Source of the DNA: Callorhinus ursinus
Taxonomy: Eukaryota; Chordata; Mammalia; Carnivora; Otariidae
Assembly (NCBI RefSeq): GCF_003265705.1
Contig: NW_020312867.1
Span: 7,225,092-7,289,091 of the forward strand
DNA: 64,000 bases
Direction of reading: 5' to 3'
Shown piece after piece: positions 9,985 through 20,351 of this stretch (position 1 is the stretch's first letter; every line of letters starts with the position of its first letter). A model generated the notes under the pieces. It saw only the letters and a list, made by a program, of their open reading frames with translations, was not told the origin of the DNA and searched no databases. Both the position numbers and the translations under genes were made by a program.

Positions 9985-12900
9985 CTGACACACACACAAA
10001 AAGAAAAATGGAGACAATGTCAGCCCTGAGAGGTGGTATTAGAGCAGGTGTGATAGAGGGTCCTCGGTTTCCCTCGCCTTTGACCATTGCCCTCCTTTTT
10101 CTCTCCTTCCCTTTTTAAAAATTGTGGTAAAATACAAAGAACATAAAACTTACTAGTTCAAGCATTTTATTTTTTTTTTAAAGCTTGCTTGCTTATTTAT
10201 TTATTTATTTATCTATTTCTTTTTTTTTTTTTAAAGATTTTATTTATTTACTTGACAGAGAGAGACACAGGGAGAGTGGGAGAGGGAGAAGCAGGCCTCC
10301 CGCAGATCAGGGAGCCCGATGCGGGGCTCGATCCCAGGACCCTGGGATCATGACCTGAGCCGAAGGCAGACGCTTAACAACTGAGCCACCCAGGCGCCCC
10401 TATCTATCTATTTCTGTAATCTCCACACCCAAAGTGGGGCTCAAACCCATGACCCTGAGACCAAGATAGCATGCTCCTCCGACTAAGCCAGCCAGCCAGG
10501 CACCCATCAAGCATTTTAAAGTGCATGGTTCAGGGGCGTTAAGTACATTCATGGTGTTGTGCAACCATCACCATCATCTAGTTCCAGAACTTTCTAATCA
10601 TCCCAGAGAGAAACCCTGCACCCCTCTCCCCAGCCCTGGGCAATCACCAATCGGCCCTTCTCTCTATAGATTTGCCTACTGTGGATATTTTATGCCAATG
10701 GAATTATAATATGTGGCCTTCTGTGTCTAGCTTCTTTCACTTAGCTTGTTTTCAATGTTCATCCATACTGGCTATTTTTTGTTTTTGTTTTTGGCTAACA
10801 TTCCATCACTTTCTTCATAATTTTACCTTTTTTTTTTTTTTTTTTTTTTGCCAAGGTCCTATCATTACGAGGTGGCTGTACTTAGGTTTTTTTCATTAAT
10901 TGTAGTTAAGTACGCATAACATAAAATTTACCATCTTAACCATTTTTAAGTGCACAGTTTGGTGGTGTTAAATACATTTACATCGTGTATAGCCATCATC
11001 CCCAGCCACCCCCATAACCCTTTTCATCTCATAAGACTGAAACTCTTACACTCATCAAACAGTAACCCCCATTTTCCCCTCCCCTGGAGCCCCTGACAAC
11101 AACCCATCCATGTTGTTGTTGATGCCTTTCCTGTTCTGGAATCTTGACCAATCAACAAATTGCAAGGCTTACAAACACAGCTCCCGAAAGAAGTGTTCTG
11201 ACAGTTTTGGGGGTGGGATGGCACCTATGACCTCAACCTAGAGGCACACAAATCCGGGACAGTTGCTATTCCAACCACAAGTTTTGCAGCAGTTAAAGAT
11301 GAAATCCTCTACTTGAGCCAAACAAGGACCTGTACCCTTCTCTTTGTTCTGTAAAAGCCCCAAGCCTGCTCTGACTCGAGTCTTCAGGGGCTCTGGCAGC
11401 TGAATGAAGCCTGGGACCTCTAGTTATGTCGTTCAACCATTTTCTTTGGGCAGTTTCAAGCCCTGCCTATTCTCTGTTTCATTCATTCTTAAGTTCATTG
11501 CAAGTTTCATTAATTTGTAACCTTTATTATTTCCTTTTTTTGGCTGTAGGTTTTGACCAGGTGTATTTTGTGATCGGGAGTAAGCTTTCTTTGAGATGAT
11601 CTTTAGACCAATACAGGGGAGACTCTCGGGGGAAATGTGTGCTTCAGGAGAAAACTCGCATCGTCCGGAGCAGGGGTCCTCAACTGGGGTGATTTCGCTC
11701 CTGAGGGGATGTTTGGCAATGAAATGTGTGAGGACAGTTTTAGTTGCTGCAACAGGTGAGAGGTACTCTTGGCAATTAGTCAGTAGAGGCCAAGGATTCC
11801 ACTAAATATCCTACAATGCATAGCGCAGCCACAACAAAGAATTATCTGGCCCCAAACATCAATAGTGTCAAAAGGTCAATAATCACCAATAGTGTCAATA
11901 GTCCTTGGTCTTGGTAGATCACAGTCTTCAGGGTTATCTGATTTTGATTATGTGGGAGCTATTTTACAACTCTATGAGCTGTTGATAAATAATAGTAGGG
12001 CAAAAATAATTATTTCTCTATATTTGCAAGTATATTCTGTTGCAAAGAGGTTCATTTGACTCTCTCTCTCCTCCCCTGCACCATGGGGGGAAAAAAGCCA
12101 GTTTCTATTTATGCTTTGATCCAGTTATAAAATCTGCCTTGTTCTCTCATTATGAGTTAAATAAAATCTTTAACACGTGTTCATATATACATATGAACAC
12201 GTGTTAAATACATATATATACACACATAGATATACATATATTTATATATATACACACATATATATGTGCCAGGAGTTTTTTTCTAATTATCTTTTAAAAC
12301 TTCTTTTGAACCTTGGGCAAACTGCCATCACAAGAACTAGGTTCTGAAAAAATATACTGAGAGAAATCTGATGTGTTATGGAGACACTAAGATGGCTAAC
12401 TGGTGTTTCTGGACTGTCTAAAATGGAGCTTGGTGGAAAATTTGACCCATCACAGTAAAGAAAACCTATAAACCCTTCTTTTTTTTTTAAGATTTTATTT
12501 TTAGGTAATCTCTACACCTAACGTGGGGCTTGAACTCACAACCCCACGAAGAATCACATGCTCCACTGACTGAGCCAGCCAGGTGCCCTGAAAACTTATA
12601 AACTGTTCTAAGACAACACTGGTGGAGAAGTTTTAACTGATCAGTGAGGGTAGCTCCAGTATATGTGCCACCTGCCAGCTTAATAACCGTTGGAAAAACA
12701 GTAAAAGAGGGACGCGAAAAGGAACCACTGTCTCGGGGACTCTATACAGCTCCCTAAATCTCAAGGATTTGTACTCACTACCATCTGCCTTTTCTGTGAA
12801 GGACTAGATGCTTTTCCTTGCCAGAAAGCAACAGTGTTTCCTGTGACTAAAAACAATTGTGGTTTGTCTTTCCTATTTGGGAACGCCTATCTAACTTTCT

Positions 12901-13620
12901 AGTGACCGAGGTGCTATTTTTACTGGGACTTTAATTAAGGAATGGCAGTTTTGCCAAAAATCATATGTCCTTATCCTTCTCAACCCTCAGAAAAAAATAG
13001 AAAGAACTCACCATAAGTTAAAATTAAAACTTGCTAAACTGACAGAAGGCCCTGAAGAGCCTAAGTGACTCACAGTTTGTTTGTGGGTCCAATGTTCACC
13101 GTTCCCCCCGCCCCGTGAATTGTAAAGGGCCATGATAGCTTGCCCAGCTCTTTTTCTTTTTCTTGCTGTGCAACTGGATCAAGCTGGAACAATTTGTTGC
13201 CTTTTCATGTCAGGAAATCAGTGGTTGGGGATAAATACACTCCTTTGCAAAACATCTGGTTCTCACATGGTGATGAAAAGAATTGCGTGAAGGAGCTGAA
13301 AAACCTGGTAAGCTAGATGGGCTTACTAGCACTGGGGTGAGGTTTTATGCTATGGCAATTTCTAGAGAAACGGTCTGGAGGGTACTGGAGAAGTTCAGTG
13401 CAGTGCCTGAGTTTTCCATGTGCTCATTCGTGAAGTCATCCGAGCTGCTGACAATGTCACTAAAAATACTACCGTAGTCTCTTGACAATTCTAGGAGTTC
13501 CAGAAAACCACTGTCCATCATCAACTTGCATTAGACATCATTTTGCCATGTGAGGGAGCCACATGTGGAATTGTTGGTAATGCTTGCCACATTCACATTT
13601 CTCAGAAACCTTTCTGGTGC

Positions 13621-13665
<45 letters not shown>

Positions 13666-16600
13666 CATCCGTGTAAGCAACCAAAGCATTTGTTGAGTGA
13701 ACAATATAGTCTGACCTCTGGGACCCGTGAGTTTGCTTCTGGTGGCTTTTCCTGGATATTCCCAACAGGACTCTGGTCCTAGGTGCACATTTTTGTTAGT
13801 GATGCTTTTTCTCATTAAGTGTGCCCTATCGTGCCTAATCAGGATCACTTTAAATAGGAAGTATTAATAATAATTCATGAGGTAGTTTATATGTATTCAA
13901 TGGGTTGATTTTCCCACCTAGCTCTGTCTACTGAAAAGATGTGGAATGAAGGACTAATTTAATAGGATTGAATATCTCTAGCATCTAAATCACGGTTCTG
14001 AAATACCATTTTCCTACTTAAAGAAAAAAATCAGAGCTTCTTGAGGAAATGGGGAATTCAAGATCTGGGGCAGGAACTGTACAAGATGAGCCTAGACTAT
14101 CTCGTCACACCAGATAACCACTTATGAACCCGTGAAACTGCTTTTGTCACTTAACAAAAGGACAAAGTTTGAAGTCACATCTTTCTGAAATTTTGTATTT
14201 GAAATCATATGGGCAGGACTGGAACATTACATTCTTTTCTGAGGAGCCAGTCTTTCAATACAGAAAAGTGTCCTTGATTTCAGAGCCAAGGGCAGAGTGT
14301 CAGAGAAGGGGTTTTGGGATACGAAATTCCACATCTCTCTTAATTTTGTACTTTCCATGGAAATGGAACCTTGAATCCATTTCTGAGCCTCGGCCTGATG
14401 TTAATCCGTTTATACATGAAGTCTATCAAACACTACTTCACAGAGAAAGACAGATACCATATGATTATATATGGAACTTAGGAAACAAAACAGATGAACA
14501 TAGAGGAAGGAAAAAAAGAGAGAGGGAAGCAAAACATTATAGACTTTTAACTATAGAGAACAAACAGAGTTGCTGGATGGGAGTTTGGGGGGGATGGGCT
14601 AACTGGTTGAACTGGTTGATGGGCATTCAGGAGGGCACTTGTGATGAGCGCTGGGTGTTGTATGTAAGTGATGAATCACTAAATTCTACTCCCGAAACCA
14701 ATATTACACTATAAGCTAACTACAGTTTAAATAAAAACTTGAAAGAAAACAAAACACATAACTTCATTTACATTTTACCTAAACTCTCTCCCTCTCCTTA
14801 ATCCTATAGAAACCTTATTTGTTCCTTCTTTTGCCCACAGTTCCTTTGGTGTGTATTTTCCTTTGCTGTGCCAAGTTAATATGTCTAACTCTGTCCGACT
14901 GCAAGTGTGTCTCTCGTGGTGCCTATAAACTGGACTTTATCACAAGGAAACTATTACAAACTAGCAGGGATATACGTAAAAATAAGGCTGCCACTTAACG
15001 ACTGAGCCACCCAGGCGTTCGGCTCAGGTCATGATCCCAGGGTCCTGGGATCAAGCCCCTCATCCGGCTCCCTGCTCTGCGGGAAGCCTGCTTCTCCCTC
15101 TCCTACTCCCCCTGCTTGTGTTCCCTCTCTCGCTGTGTCTCTCTCTGTCAAATAAATAAAATCTTTATTTTTTTTAAAGATTTTATTTATTTATTTGAGA
15201 GAGAGAGAATGAGAGATGGAGAGCACGAGAGGGAAGAGGGTCAGAGGGAGAAGCGGACTCCCTGCTGAGCAGGGAGCCCGATGCGGGACTCGATCCCGGG
15301 ACTCCAGGATCATGACCTGAGCTGAAGGCAGTCGCCCAACCAACTGAGCCACCCAGGCGCCCTAAATAAAATCTTAAAAAAAAAAAAAAAAGGCTACCAC
15401 AAGCCAAAGATGGGGCAATTTGAATTTCAGCAAGAATAAAGATTGCAATGAGTGAAAATTCATCAAATATATTAAAAACTATTTTGTCACATTTGGGGGA
15501 TGATAGAAAAAAAAATTATCGGGTGGATTCACACATACAGGAAAATCACCAAGCATTTATTCTGTCTTATATAAACTGTCCCACTGAGTAACCTAACAGT
15601 AGATGATGAGTGTCTTTATTATTTTAGTATAATAAATTTCCAGGAACCAGTGAAAATCATATAAAATAAAGAAGATGCACTTCAGTGTGTTCTGTGTCTT
15701 CCCTCAATCTGATACTATTACAAAAACGTTACTGTTGTAGCAGGTTGAGAAGAGGAAATTGAAACTGAGGAGGTCAGGGAGTTAGCAAATGGTGGGGCAT
15801 TCTGACCCGGATTCTGATGCTTGCGTCTCTACCCTGTGGTGAGTGGTGGGTCAGGCATTTGCCACAGGCAGATACGAGGGCGGAGGTCAGATTGGTTGAG
15901 GAAATTACACATTCTGCCCCTTTGGAAATGTTAGGTGAAAGCCTTGATGTGGGCAGAAGCCTTTGACGTGGGCGGATAGCGAGGCCGGGGGTGGTGGGAT
16001 GGGCAAGTCTGACCATGGTTAGCCTTCCCATGGCTCCCTCACCTGGTAGTGAAGGCCCATCAAGACCTGGACCTTGAATGCTTCCTCATTTTCCCCCACA
16101 CCGTGCCCCTAACCCACTCAATGGTGTGCCAGTTTTCTGAAGGTGCCACGTTCTCTCCCACAGCTGGACCTTTCTTTACATAAGCTGATTTCTGCCTGGG
16201 ACACCCTTCCTACTTCCTTCTCTTCTCCTTCCCCTTCCAATCTCAACATACGTTTCAGGACTCAGGGTATCCCATCAGGAGGACTCTCCTGGCCCTCAGA
16301 CTGGGCTGGTCCCTCCCATGTGCACCTCAGATCCTTAGACCCCCTCTGTCACAGCTCATGTCACCCTGGGTTGTAAATGCCGTTCATTGTCTCCCCCAGG
16401 GCCGTTGTCATTTATCTCTGTGGCCCTAGCCTCCAACACAGGGTCTCTGGCACAGAGGGACAGAGTATGTGAGTTTTTCTCTCTGGTTAAGGTGGTTGTG
16501 ATCTTTACAAAGCCTCGAACATTCTGGGGACTATTTTGTAAAAGGCCCACGGTTGCCCTCTTCCTTCTTCTCCTGCGCACGCCTTCCGTTCCTTCTCACG

Positions 16601-16883
16601 TGCACGGGCACCTGCAGCTGCTCCCTGAGAGAGCCGAGACGGACGGGGTGGCTGAGCCAGAAGCTCTGGATGTCGTGGTTGGTACCTAAGATCTGGCACC
16701 TGCTGCGGGCGAGGGCGCCTTCTCTCGGTGTTTCCAAAAGGGCAGCCCATCCTCCCAGGCCTGGGGGTTCCGGGACCAGGCCTGGGTCTCCTCGCCCTGC
16801 CCCTCCCCGAAGAGGTCCCCGTTACCTGGAGTGAGCTGGGACAAGAGCAGGAGTGCAGCCAGAGTCAGCAAAAGGAGCTTCAT
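9839..16883 (-). CDS. DEFB123: Beta-defensin 123 (two coding exons)
   Basis: Secreted cationic antimicrobial peptide of the beta-defensin family. Coding exons are 16883-16826 and 9984-9839, joined in phase 1 across a 6.8-kb repeat-filled intron, giving 67 residues, the length of human DEFB123. Residues 1 to about 19 ([19 protein letters not shown]) form a leucine-rich signal peptide. The mature part starts GGTQKCWNL and has the full six-cysteine pattern C-x6-C-x3-C-x9-C-x5-CC, followed by [10 protein letters not shown] and a final LWRF. I count 13 Lys/Arg against 2 acidic residues, so it is strongly basic. Identity rests on near residue-for-residue agreement with the human protein as I know it and on its place in the cluster. 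In other mammals this cluster is expressed mainly in the epididymis and testis; that is family knowledge, not seen here. No defect is visible. Confidence 0.95.
10170..10506 (-). repeat. Older Can-SINE split by a younger SINE
   Basis: The outer copy has the GTAATCTCCAC-type body and ends GCCAGCCAGCCAGGCACCCA. A younger SINE sits in its tail. The flanks (T)TCAAGCATTTTA on both sides are its target duplication. Confidence 0.8.
10217..10400 (-). repeat. Young Can-SINE nested in an older one
   Basis: Near-consensus reversed Can-SINE ending in CAGGCGCCCC. TATCTATTTC-type sequence flanks it on both sides. Confidence 0.9.
10880..11150 (-). repeat. Old L1 fragment
   Basis: A second diverged copy of the same L1 region as at 10507-10800 ('cataacataaaatttaccatcttaaccattttt'), in the DEFB123 intron. 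Confidence 0.55.
11151..12168. other. DEFB123 intron, mostly unrecognised
   Basis: Contains an LTR-like patch near 11330-11480 ('gtaaaagccccaagcctgctctgactcgagtcttcaggggctc') and an old transposon-like patch near 11660-11830. No exon is supported. Confidence 0.35.
12169..12208. repeat. Perfect 40-bp palindrome with 4-nt loop
   Basis: Two 18-base arms, TTTAACACGTGTTCATAT and its exact reverse complement, flank ATAC. Each arm contains AACACGTGTT, itself palindromic and holding a CACGTG E-box. A TA-rich simple repeat follows to about 12266. It lies in the DEFB123 intron. Confidence 0.9.
12209..12266. repeat. AT/CA-rich simple repeat
   Basis: Imperfect TATATACACA and TATA repeats directly following the palindrome. 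Confidence 0.75.
12478..12589 (-). repeat. Old Can-SINE fragment
   Basis: Short old-type reversed SINE ending GAGCCAGCCAGGTGCCCTG, in the DEFB123 intron. Confidence 0.75.
12590..13616. other. DEFB123 intron, probable old LTR remnants
   Basis: No gene signal. Blocks such as 'ttaaaacttgctaaactgacagaaggccctgaagagcc' look like an eroded LTR or ERV, but I cannot name a family. Confidence 0.3.
13617..13662. repeat. (GT)n microsatellite
   Basis: About 20 nearly uninterrupted GT units. Confidence 0.97.
13663..14407. other. DEFB123 intron, nothing recognised
   Basis: A long open frame begins at 14169 but runs into the L1 at 14408. It has no start context or recognisable homology. Confidence 0.4.
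14408..14755 (+). repeat. 5'-truncated carnivore L1 3' end
   Basis: Carries the carnivore L1 3' blocks 'gaaagacagataccatatgat', 'gagggcacttgtgatgagcgctgggt' and 'gatgaatcactaaattctactcc', then an A-rich end. Confidence 0.88.
14995..15390 (+). repeat. Can-SINE with inverted 5' head
   Basis: Bases 14995-15017 are the reverse complement of the SINE head (TTAACGACTGAGCCACCCAGGCG). At 15018 the SINE resumes forward at TTCGGCTCAGG and runs to its tail. The tail is split by a younger SINE (15171-15362) and ends near 15390. The outer flanks AAGGCTGCCAC (14984-14994) and AAGGCTACCAC (15390-15400) are the target duplication, so the inversion occurred within a single insertion. Confidence 0.85.
15171..15362 (-). 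repeat. Can-SINE inserted in another SINE's tail
   Basis: Full-length reversed copy. AAATAAAATCTT of the host tail is present on both sides as target duplication. Confidence 0.9.
15401..16559. other. DEFB123 intron, unrecognised
   Basis: No exon, RNA gene or clear repeat family was recognised. Around 16040-16460 the 'ccagttttctgaagg' and 'ctgggacacccttcctacttccttctc' segments resemble an old L2-type repeat. Confidence 0.35.
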
Positions 16884-17420
16884 GGCTGGAAGTGGCCCAA
16901 GGTGAGGCTGCAAGTCCGAGGCGACGGCAAAACGAATGGGGCAGGCTCCGGCCTCTCCGGCTGGAGGTCCCTTTGTTCAGCCGGACCGATGTCACCCGCA
17001 CGTGCCCTCAGCCGCTCACGGCTTCGGCCCCCGCGCTCCCGGAGCCCAGGGTCTGCCAGCCACACGCTCCGAGCTGGCACGCCTCCTGCGGTCATTTGGT
17101 CAGCCGGGGGCGGGAGGGTGGGGCAGGCAACCGGGTCCAAGGTCCTTCCACCCGCTCTAAACCGCCTGCACCGAGGGACCGCCAGGGGGCGCCACGCACG
17201 GGGGAACGCAGAGGGGCGGGCGAGACTTCCCCGAGGTGACGGCCCCTGCAGGTGAGCCCACCTGGCGTCCCAGGCAGAGGAAGTCCGCCCAGAGGCTTAC
17301 GCTGGGGCTGAAAGTGAGACCCATGATGTGACTGGAGGGAAACCGGGAGAATGGTGGTGAGAGACGAAGCTCCCAGCACCAGCCTGGCAGTGCCCTCCGC
17401 CATCCGAGTGCCATCCGCGC
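16560..17420. promoter_or_regulatory. CpG-rich patch around DEFB123 exon 1
   Basis: This is the only part of the window with dense CG dinucleotides and high GC content, for example 'cacccgcacgtgccctcagccgctcacggcttcggcccccgcgctcccgg' near 16990-17040. It covers DEFB123 exon 1 and about 500 bases upstream. No TATA-like box is seen before the DEFB123 start, unlike DEFB121 and DEFB119. It may act as a CpG-type promoter; this was judged by eye, with no island calculation. Confidence 0.55.
16826..16883 (-). CDS. DEFB123: DEFB123 exon 1 (signal peptide)
   Basis: ATG at 16883-16881 opens 19 codons of leucine-rich leader plus one base. The donor CCAG/GTAACG ends the exon in phase 1, matching the other defensin first exons in the window. 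Confidence 0.93.
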
Positions 17421-17439
17421 CGTGCGCCTTACGCCGCCA

Positions 17440-17536
17440 AGCAGGCAGCGCGATGCGGGGCTCGATCCCAGAACCCTGGGATCATGACCTGAGCCGAAGG
17501 CAGGCACTTAACTGACTGAGCCACCCAGACGCCCCA
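17440..17536 (-). repeat. Can-SINE head only
   Basis: The tRNA-related head and the middle as far as GATGCGGGG are present, but the CT-rich 3' half and tail are missing, so it was deleted or truncated after insertion. Confidence 0.8.
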
Positions 17537-18829
17537 AGATGTACTAAGTATTAATGTTGACTAATGCTAAAAGTGGGACCCTGGCATGTTCTGGACAACA
17601 CAGAAGCCTCGAAGGCTGAATGCCATTGTGGTCTGGACAGCATCAAGATTCTACAAAGCCAACTGTGAAAAGAGATTGTTGGTAGTGGGGATGAGGGGCT
17701 CTTTATAGCTTTTCCAGAAAGATACCCAGGCTGGGGTGCCTTCCTTAAAACATTTGCCTGGGTCTCCAACACCACCTTGTTGGGGGTGCTGGTGTTGTCA
17801 GAGGCAGCATCTGCCGGTGACCACAGGTGCACTGGGGGAAGGCCCGGTGGCCCATGTGGCACCTTAAGATGATGATGAAACCACAAGAGTCATGGGCAGG
17901 CAGCCTGGTCTTTACCACAAACATGGGAGTGCCAGCCTCTGGGACTCCTCAAAACACAGCCACTTTTCCCATTCAGGGTACCATAGGTGACCCATACTGT
18001 TTGTTCCAGACATTGCATTCCAGGCAAAAGTGAAAAGATGGGACCTGTGTTGGCAAAAACATGACGTTCTGCAGCATTCCATTTTCCCTGATTTTCAGCA
18101 TCCAGAGAACCACAGCGTATGAGGACTGGATGGATCCCGACAGCCCAGCTGTTCCGATCTGCTCATTGGTGAGACTGAAGCCCAGCGAGGGAATCAGTGT
18201 CCCTCCTAGGGTCACACTGCCAGTGGGTTTGCACAGGGAGCTGACTGTTTTCACTTCTCTCTCCCCCTCAATGCCCGAATCCTCCCTGACACAGAGCAGG
18301 GATGGTGGGGCCTCTTCTCTTCTCTCTAGAAAAGAGTTGGATAGACATATTCTTCCCGAGGTCTGAATGAATGTCTTTCCTTCTTTACTTTTCTGCTCCC
18401 AAACTGGAAAACTACATTTGAAAAAAGGAGCTTACTTAACTTACATTCAAACCATGGTAATGGTGGCTCTCTAGACCGGATAATGCAGGACTCTGTAGGG
18501 TACAGTAAAGACTGTGCATTTTTTTTTTTCTTCTACGTATGATGTGGAGTCTTGGAGGGTTTTAAGTTGAGTTATGAGAAGGGCTGACATATTAAAAAAA
18601 AAAACAACAAAACTTTCTGGCTGTTGTGTGATGTTCCCTACTGGTCTCTAAAAGGCAAAAGTGGATAAGGGGAGGCGTGTCAGCTCCGGGGTGTTGGTCC
18701 AGCTGTGGGTGTGGGGGAGTCAGGGTGGTGACTGAGAGGTCTGAGGGAGGCAGGCTGTTCCGGGCCAAGGACAACCACTTGCTTGTCACTTCGTCAGACC
18801 AGAGACTAGTCATTGAGCCACCTGGAGTG
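17537..18829. other. Intergenic, between DEFB123 and the DEFB122 relic
   Basis: Contains degraded repeat-like sequence near 17560-17900 with several frame-broken stretches, but no supported gene. Confidence 0.35.
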
Positions 18830-18885
18830 ATGAAGCCCTTTTTGCTAACTTTGGCTGAAGACCTTGTCCCAAGTCTCTTCAGTGG
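18830..18885 (+). pseudogene. DEFB122: Decayed first exon of a DEFB122-like beta-defensin
   Basis: ATG at 18830 opens MKPFLLTLA, matching 23 of 27 bases of the DEFB123 first exon and the kind of leader expected for DEFB122. After Ala the leucine-rich core is lost. Aligning to DEFB123, about five bases are missing before CTTGTCCCA, the frame shifts, and the phase-1 CAG/GTAA donor has become CAGTGGAG. The position (head to head with DEFB123, opposite strand) is where DEFB122 lies in human, where it is also a pseudogene. No matching six-cysteine exon was found in the next 16 kb. The match is short, so a chance resemblance is not excluded. Confidence 0.5.
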
Positions 18886-19020
18886 AGGGAGAGCGTGGGC
18901 ACTCCAATGCCTGGGAGGACGGGCTGGCGGGCAGCAACGTGAAACACCACTCATCTGGGGAAGAGGGAAGAGCCCCCAAATCCTAGGAGAGACCCTGCCC
19001 CACCATTTGCTAGCTCTATG
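18868..19020 (+). repeat. Local diverged repeat, copy A
   Basis: This segment, including 'accactcatctggggaagagggaag' and 'gaccctgccccaccattt', has a diverged partner at 19806-19955. The right end merges with an MIR-like stretch reaching about 19085. Confidence 0.55.
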
Positions 19021-19125
19021 ACACCCCCAGCAAACTATTCGGCTCCTCTGAGTTTCAATGTCTCATTCTTCGGTTTAGAATAATAAATCAGGTTTGAGGG
19101 CTCAACATGGAACACACTGAAATTT

Positions 19126-19320
19126 TTTTTTTTAAAGATTTTATTTATTTATTTGAGAGAGAGAGAATGAGAGATAGAGAGCACAAGAGAGAAGAGGATC
19201 AGAGGGAGAAGCAGACTCCCCGCTGAGCAGGGAGACCGATGCGGGACTCGATCCCAGGACTCCAGGATCCTGACCTGAGCCGAAGGCAGTCGCTTAACCA
19301 ACTGAGCCACCCAGGCGCCC
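19126..19320 (-). repeat. Can-SINE with 17-base target duplication
   Basis: Reversed full-length copy flanked on both sides by GGAACACACTGAAATTT, a perfect target-site duplication. Confidence 0.95.
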
Positions 19321-19805
19321 GGAACACACTGAAATTTGATGCAACAAATGTAGCCTCTTTGTTTTCTAAACCCTCATAAGAGGAGAGCTGGCACCCAGCC
19401 AGACATCTTCTCTAGGGGCAGGTGCCAGAACTTAGGCGCCAAGTGTAACTTCCAGATTTTTCGGTTGGCGCCCCCAGACCTCCTCTCCTAGCCCCAGGGG
19501 TCGGGGGAGGAGGTCTGGTGTGCGAGGAGAGTGGGGGAGGACAGGGAAAGCAGGAAAGAAGGGAGGCAATAGCGACCTTTTCTCACACTAGCCCCTGAAA
19601 TCACTTGGCTTTTGCACCCTTCACAGCTGCCTTAGGGAGGACAGGGTCCCGAACCACCACTGCCTGTCTGTAGCAGCCCCTGTACCCGAGCCTTGGAAAG
19701 GTTTTAAGTAGACGAGAGTCCTTGTCAAACTTGCCCAGCCCAAGGTGGTAGCACCGGCCCCTCTTTCCAATCTGACAGAAGCTTCTACCCCTGCCACCCT
19801 CGGCA
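19321..19805. other. Intergenic, no gene recognised
   Basis: A minus-strand frame over 19601-19942 contains a few cysteines but not the beta-defensin spacing. GC-rich near 19430-19560. Confidence 0.4.
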
Positions 19806-19955
19806 TCTCTCCAATCTTTCCACAGGGTCAGGATGTGAAGGGATGGCTCGCGTCTGCTCCTGGTAGACACATGCGTGCAATACCACTCACCTGGGGAAGA
19901 GGGAAGCACCTTCAGATCCCGAGCTAGACCCTGTTCCACCATTTATTAATTCTGT
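19806..19955 (+). repeat. Local diverged repeat, copy B
   Basis: Partner of 18868-19020, about 940 bases away in the same orientation ('accactcacctggggaagagggaag', 'gaccctgttccaccattt'). Either an old tandem duplication or two copies of one interspersed repeat. Confidence 0.55.
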
Positions 19956-19974
19956 TCCAATTTACTCATTTCTT

Positions 19975-20050
19975 TTTTCCTTTTCTTTTTTAGAGAGGGA
20001 GAAAGGCAGGGGTGGGGGGAAGGGCAGAGGGCGAGAGAGAGGATCTTTTT
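19975..20050 (-). repeat. Can-SINE fragment
   Basis: AG-rich SINE body fragment (GAGAGGGAGAAAGGCAGGGG) without a head, directly left of a full copy. Confidence 0.55.
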
Positions 20051-20052
20051 TT

Positions 20053-20261
20053 TTTTTAACAGTTTTTTTTTTTAAAGATTTTATTTATTTATTTGACAGA
20101 GAGACACAGCGAGAGAGGGAACACAAGCAGGGGGAGTGGGAGAGGGAGAAGCAGGCTTCCCACGGAGCAGGGAACCCGACGCGGGGCTCGATCCCAGGAC
20201 CCTGGGACCGTGACCTGAGCCGAAGGCAGACGCCTAACAACTGAGCCACCCAGGTGCCCCT
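20053..20261 (-). repeat. Can-SINE (SINEC)
   Basis: Near-consensus reversed copy with GACACAGCGAGAGAGGGAAC and a CAGGTGCCCC terminus. Confidence 0.92.
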
Positions 20262-20351
20262 AGAAGCTGAAGAGTTAAGCAGAAAATTGTATATATTCCC
20301 AGGCCTAATTCTTAATCCATTGTTTCTATGTGTATTATTTTAATTTTAATT

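Larger units (their letters stand above)
10105..10800 (-). repeat. Old L1 3' region, split by nested SINEs
   Basis: The segments 10105-10169 and 10507-10800 are reversed L1 remnants ('ggtaaaatacaaagaacataaaa', 'gtgcaaccatcaccatcatc', 'agcttctttcacttagc'). They are interrupted by SINE insertions and lie inside the DEFB123 intron. Confidence 0.6.

Noticed and set aside
11220..11400. Cysteine-rich minus-strand frame containing NCCKTCGW and CPGFVC, WAP-like at first sight
   Set aside because: Spacing fits neither WAP nor beta-defensin, and the plus strand looks like an eroded LTR.
14169..14714. 181-codon plus-strand reading frame
   Set aside because: Its second half is the non-coding 3' end of an L1, and the first half has no recognisable domain, start context or splice signals.
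16500..17510. Many overlapping 70-175-codon frames
   Set aside because: High GC content suppresses stop codons. Only the 58-base DEFB123 leader exon has support.
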